Shown one piece after another: positions 7,955 to 16,135 of a stretch of 34,403 nt of DNA; within the stretch, counting starts at the first letter, position 1, and every line of letters starts with the position of its first letter. Where the stretch lies: NCBI GenBank assembly GCA_025923935.1, contig JAICFA010000005.1:1-34403 (forward strand), given 5' to 3'. A program made the translations under genes and the position numbers. The notes beneath the pieces are model-generated. The model did no database searches, had not been told where the DNA came from, and worked only from the letters and a program-made list of their open reading frames with translations. The stretch comes from Candidatus Krumholzibacteriia bacterium. Lineage in GTDB: Bacteria > Krumholzibacteriota > Krumholzibacteriia > WVZY01 > JAKEHA01.

Positions 7955-8827
7955 CTAGCGCGGAAGCGGAATGTGCATGAGGCCCGCGAGCCGCTCGAAA
8001 TCGTCGAAGCTGTAGAATTCGATTTGAATGCGGCCCTTGCCGCCGCGTTTCTCCTCGATGAAGACGCGCGTGCCCAAGTGCTGCGCGAACGCCTTCTCGA
8101 GATCGGCCAAGTACGCCGGCTTTTCCTTGTGGCGGCGCGCGGCCGTGCTCTTCTTCACGCGCGTCAGTCCCACTTCCGCTTCGACTTGCCGCACGCTCAG
8201 GTTTTGCTCCGCGATACGCCGCGCCAGCGCGGTTTGTTCCTTCTGCGTGGGCAGCGACAGCAAAGCGCGCGCGTGCCCGCCGGTGAGTGTGCCATCCTCG
8301 ACCATGCGCTGCACGTCGGGCGGAAGATTGAGCAAACGCAGCGTATTGGCCACCGAGCTGCGATCTTTCGACACCATACCGGCAACGTCTGCCTGCGACA
8401 TTCCAAACTCGGAAATCAAGCGTCGGTACGCCTGTGCTTCTTCGATGGCGTTCAGGTTCTCGCGCTGAATGTTCTCGACGATGGCCAGGCGCAGCGCGTC
8501 GGCGTCGCGTACGTCGCGCACCACCACGGGAATGGTGGGCACGCCGGCCAGGCGCGCGGCCTGCAGACGCCGTTCGCCCATAATGAGCTCGTAAGTCGCG
8601 CCCTTGCGGCGCACGACCACGGGTTGCAGCACGCCGTCGGCGCGGATGCTGTCGGCCAGCTCCTTTAGCCGCTCGTCGTCGAAATGCTTGCGCGGCTGAT
8701 AGGGGTTCGCTTCCACCGCGTCGGTGGGAACGTCGAGCACGCGCTCGCCCGGTTGCGGCTGCTCTATCGAAGCGGCACCTGGGATCAATGCTTCTAGACC
8801 GCGTCCAAGAACCTTTCTAGTGGACAT
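7955..8827 (-). CDS. parB: Chromosome-partitioning protein ParB (Spo0J family)
   Basis: NPYQPRKHFDDERLKELADSIRADGVLQPVVVR...YELIMGERRLQAARLAG...ENIQRENLNAIEEAQAYRRLI. Confidence 0.97.
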   Translation of the reverse strand: MSTRKVLGRGLEALIPGAASIEQPQPGERVLDVPTDAVEANPYQPRKHFDDERLKELADSIRADGVLQPVVVRRKGATYELIMGERRLQAARLAGVPTIPVVVRDVRDADALRLAIVENIQRENLNAIEEAQAYRRLISEFGMSQADVAGMVSKDRSSVANTLRLLNLPPDVQRMVEDGTLTGGHARALLSLPTQKEQTALARRIAEQNLSVRQVEAEVGLTRVKKSTAARRHKEKPAYLADLEKAFAQHLGTRVFIEEKRGGKGRIQIEFYSFDDFERLAGLMHIPLPR

Positions 8828-9587
8828 CTCCGATCACCTCTCGCGCGAGGTCCAAGTAGCTCCTCGCACCTTGACATTGCACGTCGTAAAGAATGATGGG
8901 CTTGCCGAAGCTGGGCGATTCGCTCAGCTTGACGTTGCGCGGGATCACCGTCTTGTAGACCTTGTTGCCGAAATAATTCATCGCCTCTTGCGCCACCTGG
9001 CTGGCAAGGTTCAGGCGCTTGTCATACATCGTGAGCAGCACGCCTTCGATGGCGAGATTCGGATTGAGCGAAGCCTGCACCATCTTCACCGTAGACAACA
9101 ACTGCGTGAGACCTTCCAGTGCGTAGTATTCGCACTGCAGCGGAATCAAGAGCGAGTCCGCCGCGGTCAGCGTGTTGACGGTGAGAAATCCCAAGCTGGG
9201 CGGACAATCAACCACGATGTACTCGTACTCGTCCTTAATATGGGAAAGCGCGCGCTTGAGTCGAAATTCGCGTCGCGGTTCGGCCACCAACTCGACTTCG
9301 GCGCCCGCCAGCGACGGACTCGCGGGGAGCACGTGCAGGAAGGGCATGGGCGATTCGAGAATCGCGTCGAGCACCAAGTTGTCGTCGAACAACACTTCGT
9401 AGATGGTGGTCTGCACGAGCTTCTTGTCGATGCCCACGCCCGAGACGGCGTTGGCCTGCGGGTCCATATCGACGAGCAGCGTCTTGCGCTCGGCCGCTGC
9501 CAAGCTGGCGCACAGGTTCACGGCGGTGGTGGTCTTGCCCACGCCGCCCTTCTGATTGGCTATCGCGATGATGCGTCCCATGTTCAT
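8817..9587 (-). CDS. parA: Chromosome-partitioning ATPase ParA (Soj family)
   Basis: IIAIANQKGGVGKTTTAVNLCASLA (deviant Walker A), DCPPSLGFLTVNTL, IPLQCEYYALEGLTQLL. Confidence 0.97.
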   Translation of the reverse strand: MNMGRIIAIANQKGGVGKTTTAVNLCASLAAAERKTLLVDMDPQANAVSGVGIDKKLVQTTIYEVLFDDNLVLDAILESPMPFLHVLPASPSLAGAEVELVAEPRREFRLKRALSHIKDEYEYIVVDCPPSLGFLTVNTLTAADSLLIPLQCEYYALEGLTQLLSTVKMVQASLNPNLAIEGVLLTMYDKRLNLASQVAQEAMNYFGNKVYKTVIPRNVKLSESPSFGKPIILYDVQCQGARSYLDLAREVIGDVH

Positions 9588-9626
9588 CCTTGCAGCTCAC
9601 GGGTCCTTGTCATGCAGGGCGATCGA

Positions 9627-10952
9627 TCACGGCCACACGCACGACGACGAACCGGTCAGCGGATTTTCGTTGGACCACGGCGAGACAATGACGTCGGTGC
9701 CGACGGTGCCGGTGTCTTGTTGGTCGCGAACCAGCGCTTCGATGGTCGCTACGTTGGTGACGGGCGCCCCCCAGAAATTGCACGAGGCATCGAGCTGGGG
9801 CATCACCACTCCACCGGGGTACCCGCTGAACAGCCATATACTGTTTAGTTGAAACTGACTGCCGGCACCGTTCCCGAAGAAGAAGTTGTAATGAATGGCG
9901 GGGAATACCGCATTGTCGAGCGTGATGCCGTGCTCGGCATTGAAGCGTATGTCCGAATATTGAATCGCGATCTCGACCGCTTGCGCGGCGTCCATGAGAT
10001 CCAGCGCAATTCCCGTTCGACCGTTGAATTGAATGGTACAACGATCGATCAGCACCGAGTCGGGCGAGAACGTGTCGGAGCTGATCGCGATTCCGTCGAA
10101 ACGGCCGTTGATCACCTCGCTGTCCTTGACGACGAGAGCGCCCCCTCCTTCGTGCAAGATTCCGTTTTGTCCGCTGCAGCGGATTTGGGTGTTGTTGACA
10201 AAGGCGTTGCCGTTGTCCCGCAGCCGAATGCCGTACTGGGCGTAGGCGACGGTGGCGTTCTCCAATTTCAGATTGCCGTTCGAGGGGGCGTCGGTGGACA
10301 CCTTGATGCCTTCCCACCATCCGCGATCGTCATCACACGTCAGGTGGCGACGGTTGGGCTGGATGACAATGGGCTCAAACAGCTCACCGACGGCCAGCAG
10401 GGTATCGGTGACGTCGATCACCATATTCGTGGTCTCGAGCAAGATCTCGGTACCCGGCTCGATGACGGTCGCGCCGGTCACGGCCAATACCACGCCACTG
10501 CTCAAGGTGACGATATAAGGAGATCGGCTCTTCATGAAGACGCTCGGCGCGGTGATGCTGGTGTGTGGGTAACCGACCTTGATCCCTTCGACGAGGGTCC
10601 GCGAGGCCGTTCCGTCGCTGACCGTGACCGTGATGGAATCGAGGCCGACGGCACTGGGAACGTTCCACTGCACCAGGGTCTTGGCGCTGTTCAGGGGGGC
10701 GATGGTTCCGCGGGTGACCGACCAGGTCAGCGTGAGGGGATCGTTGTCGAGATCGTTGACGTTGACCGAAAGCTGGACCGGGGTACTGCGGACGACACCT
10801 ATCTTATCGAAAATAAAGGAGATAGTAGGAGCTCGGTTGACCGGTTCGACGCCCCCGCCGTCGTCGCCGCCCGAACAAGCCACCAAGCACCCCAAAATCG
10901 CCGCAACGAGACCGATCCGCCGGATGGAAGTCTTCATAAAATGTTTATTCAC
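9627..10952 (-). CDS. Lipoprotein with Ig-like domain and right-handed parallel beta-helix
   Basis: Lipobox-like LGCLVAC; Ig-like NRAPTISFIFDKIG...VNDLDNDPLTLTWSVTRG...; repeated G[IV]xLRDNGNAFVNNTQI / GIALDLMDAAQ / HGITLDNAVF rungs. Confidence 0.8.
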   Translation of the reverse strand: MNKHFMKTSIRRIGLVAAILGCLVACSGGDDGGGVEPVNRAPTISFIFDKIGVVRSTPVQLSVNVNDLDNDPLTLTWSVTRGTIAPLNSAKTLVQWNVPSAVGLDSITVTVSDGTASRTLVEGIKVGYPHTSITAPSVFMKSRSPYIVTLSSGVVLAVTGATVIEPGTEILLETTNMVIDVTDTLLAVGELFEPIVIQPNRRHLTCDDDRGWWEGIKVSTDAPSNGNLKLENATVAYAQYGIRLRDNGNAFVNNTQIRCSGQNGILHEGGGALVVKDSEVINGRFDGIAISSDTFSPDSVLIDRCTIQFNGRTGIALDLMDAAQAVEIAIQYSDIRFNAEHGITLDNAVFPAIHYNFFFGNGAGSQFQLNSIWLFSGYPGGVVMPQLDASCNFWGAPVTNVATIEALVRDQQDTGTVGTDVIVSPWSNENPLTGSSSCVWP

Positions 10953-11060
10953 AACGCGTTACATTGGTGCGGTGGGGTGTCGTTGCACAGAATAACGTCC
11001 CGACGGGGCGTGATACAACAAATTTGTCAGCGCCCGCAGAAAATAGCCGGGGACAACCCG

Positions 11061-11076
11061 TGTTTCACGTGAAACG
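11061..11076. promoter_or_regulatory. parS: parS centromere site (TGTTTCACGTGAAACG)
   Basis: 15/16 match to TGTTTCACGTGAAACA; intergenic and about 1.5 kb from parA. Confidence 0.92.
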
Positions 11077-11080
11077 CCGG

Positions 11081-11698
11081 TTACTTGACCTCATGCATGG
11101 AGGGTTTGGGCGTCGAGTACACGTCGGGGTCCTGATCGAACTGCGTCAGGGTCGAGTCGGACGCGAAGTAGAACAGACGGCCGGCAGCAGTCCTGTGCTG
11201 CGATGTGGCGGTCGGCTGGAAGCGCTCCAACGACACCGGGTCGGTGACTAGGCCGGTAAATCGATATGGTTCGGCGTTGAACTGGTCGTGGGCGCCATCA
11301 CTCGAGAAGAAGTAGACCTCGTGGTTGACAAACTCCCGATGCACCGGGTCGAGGATCGCAAGCTGCGTGCTATCGACACAGCAGGGAAGCTGGATGTGGA
11401 AGTCGTTGAGGTACGGTTCGGGACCTTTCACGAAGGTCGCTGCGCAGGGGGATCAGCAGAAGCCGATCGCCCGTCCGTTGACGTAGACCGGCGGCATCTT
11501 TGAGTTGAGTCGGATCTTACGAACCGCGCAACGATCATTAAGGGAGACTTGCCCGTCGAAGTACCGGAGCTTGGGAAACGAATCCTCGGGCTGGATAAAC
11601 TCGCCAAAGGCGACGTGCTCGCGCGGCGCTTCCTTTTTTCCCGAGCACGCGAGCGCGGCTACGGCCGCAACCGCCACGATGACACCGCGTCTGTTCAT
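11081..11698 (-). CDS. Candidate selenoprotein: lipoprotein with three YHS/TRASH-like repeats; UGA at 11455..11453 read as selenocysteine in CUxxC
   Basis: ORFs 11453..11785(-) and 11081..11431(-) share one frame, separated by a single TGA: MNRRGVIVAVAAVAALACSGKKEAPREHVAFGEFIQPEDSFPKLRYFDGQVSLNDRCAVRKIRLNSKMPPVYVNGRAIGFCUSPCAATFVKGPEPYLNDFHIQLPCC...HEVK*. ATG 11698 is preceded by GGGAGG; the Sec falls where metal-binding YHS/TRASH-like domains usually have GFCCxxC; a SECIS-like hairpin follows. Confidence 0.8.
11422..11438 (-). promoter_or_regulatory. bacterial SECIS-like stem-loop for the CUxxC lipoprotein gene
   Basis: Minus strand GACCTT-CGTGA-AAGGTC: 6-bp perfect stem, 5-nt loop with G at position 2, starting 14 nt after the UGA. 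Confidence 0.7.
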
Positions 11699-11733
11699 TG
11701 GTGAGCCTCCCGTTGAGCCTTGGCGCCTAAACC

Positions 11734-13023
11734 CTAGCGATGTACAGCAAAGTGCCGGTCTTGTTCCGCACGCAGCTGGTCGCATAGTCGTCCCGCCGGA
11801 ACCTCGACATCGGCGTAGCGAACCGCCTGGTCCTTCGGAACGTCACGCTTGAGGATGCACCCCTCCGACAAACCCATCGGGAGCAGCCCTTCGCCGCCAA
11901 CGGCGTCGGCGTTGTCGATGGTGCCATAGCAGGCGAATCCGCCGATACCGTCCAACGTCTCGCCGGCGCGAAGATCCTTCTTGGCGATCGTAATGACTTC
12001 GCACACCGGTGCACCGATGGGCGCGACGGTGGCATCCCCGAATAGTCCGGCGCGCGCCACCGTGTCGACGATCTGCACGTGCGGTAAGTGATAGGGCGTA
12101 TAGAAGACGTAGAACGGTCCGTCGCCCATCTTGAAGTAGTTCATGTACTGCTGCTTGATCGGGTTTTCCGAGTGCGCCACGACCCACGCGCCGGTGTGCG
12201 GCTCAGCCCCCAAGAGGTAATCGACCAGACCACCTTCCAGCAGCTGTTTCACGGGAAACACCGTCATGGCCTCCTTGACATGGGCGCACTTGGGTCCATA
12301 CATGCCGCGCTGCCCGACTCGGAACCCAGTGCCATTAGCCAAGATAGTGCATTCCATCGACAGCTTGGTGCCGTCGGCGAAGGAGGTGATCATGCGCGGC
12401 TTCTGGTGGTACTTCTCCGCGAACGCCTTCTGTGTGTCGGGCGTGCGGTAGGGATCGATCATCCCTTTGAGGTTGCCGGCAGCGACGGCGCGGTAACCGA
12501 CACCGTTGACGAAGCGGACCAAGTTCATCGCGACTCCGGGCTCGTCTCCGTCGGTGTTGGTGATGACGACACCGTTGCGATCGGCGTGGACCTTGAGAAT
12601 AGGTCCGATGGTGGCGTCCATCTCTGCGTTCATGAGGACCACGTGCTTCCGGTGCTTGATGGCCTCCATCGCGACCCGAGCACCAAACTCGATCTCGCCG
12701 GTGGATTCGATCAGCACATCGATGCCGTCCGCCTGGCAAAGCAGGAATGCATCGTCGGTGATCGCGGGGGTGCGCGCCGCGATCGCATCCTGGAGCTGCC
12801 GCACGCTCGCCACCGTTCGTGTATCTTCAATCCCTGCTTGAGAATACGCGCGCGCGGCGTCGCCGATGGTGCGGTTCGACACCGCCACCAGGCGCATCCC
12901 CACGAGCGGCTCCAAGAAATGCAGGGCGATGCCGCGACCCATGTAACCGGCACCGACGAGGGCGACGCGCAACGGCTTGTCTTCGGCGTGTCGTTTCGCG
13001 AGCGCGCGATCGACGATGATCAT
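11734..13023 (-). CDS. NAD(P)-dependent homoserine dehydrogenase-like oxidoreductase with C-terminal SAF domain
   Basis: Rossmann motif RVALVGAGYMGRGIALHFL; AMEAIKHRKHVVLMNAEMDATIGPIL; C-terminal KKDLRAGETLDGIGG...GCILKRDVPKDQAVRYADVEVPAG. Confidence 0.85.
   Translation of the reverse strand: MIIVDRALAKRHAEDKPLRVALVGAGYMGRGIALHFLEPLVGMRLVAVSNRTIGDAARAYSQAGIEDTRTVASVRQLQDAIAARTPAITDDAFLLCQADGIDVLIESTGEIEFGARVAMEAIKHRKHVVLMNAEMDATIGPILKVHADRNGVVITNTDGDEPGVAMNLVRFVNGVGYRAVAAGNLKGMIDPYRTPDTQKAFAEKYHQKPRMITSFADGTKLSMECTILANGTGFRVGQRGMYGPKCAHVKEAMTVFPVKQLLEGGLVDYLLGAEPHTGAWVVAHSENPIKQQYMNYFKMGDGPFYVFYTPYHLPHVQIVDTVARAGLFGDATVAPIGAPVCEVITIAKKDLRAGETLDGIGGFACYGTIDNADAVGGEGLLPMGLSEGCILKRDVPKDQAVRYADVEVPAGRLCDQLRAEQDRHFAVHR
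12245..12260. promoter_or_regulatory. parS: second parS-like site inside a coding sequence (TGTTTCACGGGAAACA)
   Basis: 15/16 match to the parS consensus, within the homoserine dehydrogenase-like gene, about 1.2 kb from the first site. Confidence 0.75.
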
Positions 13024-13038
13024 GCGGGATCCCTTTCG

Positions 13039-13581
13039 CTAGCGAGTGGCTTCGGGAGAAAAGTCGGCCCACTTGCGATCGGCGTCGGAAATGCGCGAGA
13101 CCGCCAGCGGCCACTCGATTGCAAACGCCGGGTCATCGTGACGCAGACCCGTAGCTGATTGTGGCATATAGAATTGAGAAGTTAGGTAGCTTAACTCTGT
13201 GGCGTCTTCCAGGGTCTGGTACCCGTGCGCGCACCCTTCCGGGATGTAGAGCATGCGGCGATTGTGCGCGCTGAGCTCGACCGCTACCCACTGCTTGAAC
13301 GTGGGCGAGCTAGGCCGGATGTCGAGGGCCACGTCGACGACCGAGCCGCTGGTGCAACGCACGAGTTTGGTCTCGGCGTGCGGAGCGCGCTGGAAATGCA
13401 TGCCGCGCAACGTACCCTTGAGCTCGTTGTAGCCGATGTTGTGCTGCGGAAACTCCGCTACCAGACCGCGCTCCAGCATTTCGTCGCGGGAAAAAATGCG
13501 GGCGAAGAAGCCGCGTGCATCCTCCTTGCGCTCGATCTCGAGGAGGTAGACGCCGTTGATCTTGGTCGGGATGAATTGCAT
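13039..13581 (-). CDS. dTDP-4-dehydrorhamnose 3,5-epimerase family (RmlC/RfbC-like) protein
   Basis: DARGFFARIFSRDEMLERG...QHNIGYNELKGTLRGMHFQ...LVRCTSGSVVDVALDIRPSSPTFKQWVAVELS...LYIPEGCAHGYQTLEDATELSYLTSQFY. Start set at MQFIPTKI. Confidence 0.92.
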   Translation of the reverse strand: MQFIPTKINGVYLLEIERKEDARGFFARIFSRDEMLERGLVAEFPQHNIGYNELKGTLRGMHFQRAPHAETKLVRCTSGSVVDVALDIRPSSPTFKQWVAVELSAHNRRMLYIPEGCAHGYQTLEDATELSYLTSQFYMPQSATGLRHDDPAFAIEWPLAVSRISDADRKWADFSPEATR

Positions 13582-13608
13582 GGCCGGCCGCGTGCGCGAC
13601 CGAACCAC

Positions 13609-14244
13609 TTATACACGGTTTTGGTACCGAACGTATCGGCCAAATTGCGCGCGCACGTCGTCGACCCGGACGAGTCTTCGGCCGCAGCGCAACGGAACAT
13701 CCGCTTCGGCCGGCACCGTGGTGACGAAGTGCGCATCGTCCGCGAGCAAGTCTTCGATTTGCGGCGCGGTGCGCGCCGGCTCGCCGACCGCCTTGGTCGC
13801 GACCAAATCGAACGCGCGCGCGAACCGATCGAGCAGTCCCGCGTCGCGCGCATCGGCGGTGACGACTTCGATCTGGGCGAACGACAAGCGCCGAACTACG
13901 CGCTCGAGAAACGCAGCCTTCTTCTCGCGCCGTTCAATCAGCACGAGATGCCAGTCCGGATACAAGAGCCGCCAAATCACGCCGGGGAATCCACCGCCCG
14001 AGCCGACATCGGCGACGCGCGGCTCACCGCGTGCGAGTGCGTGCGCCGCGATACCGCCGAACTCCGCGCTTTCGCGAACCAGCCGCGTGCACGCCGCGAG
14101 CGGTTCGCGCTTCGACACGAGACCGAGTTCGTCGTTCCATTGCAGAAGCTCGTACAGATAGAGTTCGAGGGGAGTGTTGGCGAGCGCGGGAATTTCGCGC
14201 GCAATGGCAGCGCTGGCAGTGCGCAGTTCGTCGGCGATGCTCAT
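13609..14244 (-). CDS. rsmG: 16S rRNA (guanine527-N7)-methyltransferase RsmG (GidB)
   Basis: ELYLYELLQWNDELGLVSKRE...RVADVGSGGGFPGVIWRLLYPDWHLVLIERREKKAAFLERVV; adjacent to mnmG. Start set at MSIADEL within the longer ORF. Confidence 0.94.
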   Translation of the reverse strand: MSIADELRTASAAIAREIPALANTPLELYLYELLQWNDELGLVSKREPLAACTRLVRESAEFGGIAAHALARGEPRVADVGSGGGFPGVIWRLLYPDWHLVLIERREKKAAFLERVVRRLSFAQIEVVTADARDAGLLDRFARAFDLVATKAVGEPARTAPQIEDLLADDAHFVTTVPAEADVPLRCGRRLVRVDDVRAQFGRYVRYQNRV

Positions 14245-16106
14245 CCGGCGGTGGAACGCCGCGCGCGCTCGACGTACACCGCAAGAATCGAGAGATCCGA
14301 AGCGCGCACACCGGCGATGCGCGACGCTTGCGCGAGAGTTTCGGGCCGCTTCACGCGCAGCTTTTCGCGCGCCTCGGTGCTCAAGGCGGTAATTGTCTCG
14401 AAGGCGAAGTCGCGCGGAATGCGGCGTGCTTCCAAGTCGGCGAGCGCATGCACGTCGCGCGCCTGGCGGTCGATGTAGCCTTGGTACTTCACGCGGCACT
14501 CGACCGCGGCGTCGAGAGCTGCTTCGCCGTCGATGCATCCCAGCGCGCGCAGGTGGCTCATGTTCACGCCCGGGCGGCGCAACACATCGCGCAGCGTCGC
14601 GCCGTGTCGCACCGGCTCCAGTCCCCATGCGGCGAAGTGCGCCTCGCCGTCGCGCGACGGAAACGCGCTGCGCGAGAGGGTTGCGATGGTCGCGTCGACG
14701 CGCGCTACGCGCGCAGTCACTCGTTCGAGCGCGGCCTGCGGAACCAAACCGAGCCGGCATCCCGCCTCCATCAGGCGTTCATCGGCGTTGTCCTGACGAA
14801 GCGATAGACGAAATTCGGCGCGGCTGGTGAACATGCGATACGGCTCGTCGATCTCCTTGGTGGTGAGGTCGTCGAGCAGCACGCCGAGGTACGCTTGGTC
14901 GCGCCGCGGCACGAACGGCTCTGCGCCGCGCAGCTGCAGCACCGCGTTCACACCGGCGACGAACCCCTGCGCGGCCGCCTCTTCGTACCCCGACGTTCCG
15001 TTCACTTGGCCGGCGAAGTACAAACGCGCGATCGTTTTCGATTCCATTGTGCGGTGCAGTTGATCGGGCGGGAAGAAATCGTACTCCACCGCATAGCCCG
15101 GACGCGCCATGCGCGCGTACTCGAGCCCCGGAATCGACGAAAGGATCTCGAGCTGCACGTCGACCGGGAGGCTGGTCGAAATCCCATTAAGATAGAGCTC
15201 GGGATGATCCAGCCCTTCCGGCTCGATGAACACCTGGTGTCGCTGCTTATCTGCGAAGCGAACCACTTTATCTTCGATCGACGGACAATAGCGCGGTCCG
15301 ATGCCTTCGATGACGCCGCCGTAGAGCGGCGAGCGCGACAGATTGCGTCGAATGACGTCGTGCGTGGCCTCGCTGGTGTAGGTGAGGTGACACGGGACCT
15401 GTGGCAGCTCGATGCACTCGGTCCGGTACGAGAACGGCTGCGGCGGGTTGTCCCCCGGCTGTTCCTCGATGCGAGACAGGTCGACGCTATCGCGGAAGAT
15501 TCGCGGCGGCGTCCCCGTCTTGAGGCGACCCATCCGCAGCCCCAGCCCGCGCAGACTCTCCGACAACGTCGATGCCGGCGGCTCGCCCTCGCGTCCACCC
15601 ACGGTCTGGCGATCGCCGGTGTGCATCAGCCCGCGCAAGAAGGTTCCCGCTGTCAGGACGCAAGCCCTTGCGTGGATGACGTCTCCGCTCGCCAGCCGGA
15701 CCCCGGCAAAGCCGTCTTGGTTGACAATCAGCCCGGCAATCTCTTCTTCCGCGACCACGATTCCGGGCTGGTTTTCAATGGTCTCGCGCATGATGCCGGC
15801 GTAACGAACTTTGTCAACTTGAGCTCGCGGCGACCAAACGGCCGGGCCCTTCGCGCGATTGAGCATACGAAATTGAATCCCGGCGCGATCGGTGGCGCGT
15901 CCGATCTCGCCGCCCAGGGCGTCGAGCTCCTTGACGAGATGGCCCTTGGCCAGTCCGCCCACGGCGGGATTGCACGGCATGTGACCGATCCGATCGCGGC
16001 GCAGCGTCGACAAAAGAGTGTGCATTCCCATGCGCGCCGACGCCAGCGCGGCTTCGCAACCTGCATGGCCGCCGCCGATTACAATAATGTCGAAATCACG
16101 AGGCAT
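14241..16106 (-). CDS. mnmG: tRNA uridine-5-carboxymethylaminomethyl modification enzyme MnmG (GidA)
   Basis: FDIIVIGGGHAGCEAALASARMG...MPCNPAVGGLAKGHLVKELDALGG...YCPSIEDKVVRFADKQRHQVFIEPEG. ATG 16106 (MPRDFD) preferred over GTG 16139. Confidence 0.96.
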   Translation of the reverse strand: MPRDFDIIVIGGGHAGCEAALASARMGMHTLLSTLRRDRIGHMPCNPAVGGLAKGHLVKELDALGGEIGRATDRAGIQFRMLNRAKGPAVWSPRAQVDKVRYAGIMRETIENQPGIVVAEEEIAGLIVNQDGFAGVRLASGDVIHARACVLTAGTFLRGLMHTGDRQTVGGREGEPPASTLSESLRGLGLRMGRLKTGTPPRIFRDSVDLSRIEEQPGDNPPQPFSYRTECIELPQVPCHLTYTSEATHDVIRRNLSRSPLYGGVIEGIGPRYCPSIEDKVVRFADKQRHQVFIEPEGLDHPELYLNGISTSLPVDVQLEILSSIPGLEYARMARPGYAVEYDFFPPDQLHRTMESKTIARLYFAGQVNGTSGYEEAAAQGFVAGVNAVLQLRGAEPFVPRRDQAYLGVLLDDLTTKEIDEPYRMFTSRAEFRLSLRQDNADERLMEAGCRLGLVPQAALERVTARVARVDATIATLSRSAFPSRDGEAHFAAWGLEPVRHGATLRDVLRRPGVNMSHLRALGCIDGEAALDAAVECRVKYQGYIDRQARDVHALADLEARRIPRDFAFETITALSTEAREKLRVKRPETLAQASRIAGVRASDLSILAVYVERARRSTAG

Positions 16107-16135
16107 GTAATGTTGACCATCCAAAGTTGACAATT

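Noticed and set aside
11453-11785. Interpretation as a 110-aa protein ending at GFC
   Set aside because: The same frame continues for 123 more codons with matching repeat domains, a conserved-site UGA and a SECIS-like hairpin, so termination there is less likely than Sec insertion.
12088-13158. 356-aa plus-strand ORF
   Set aside because: Antisense to the homoserine dehydrogenase-like gene; no domain features.
14895-16130. 411-aa plus-strand ORF
   Set aside because: Antisense to mnmG, a clear conserved gene; no domain similarity.
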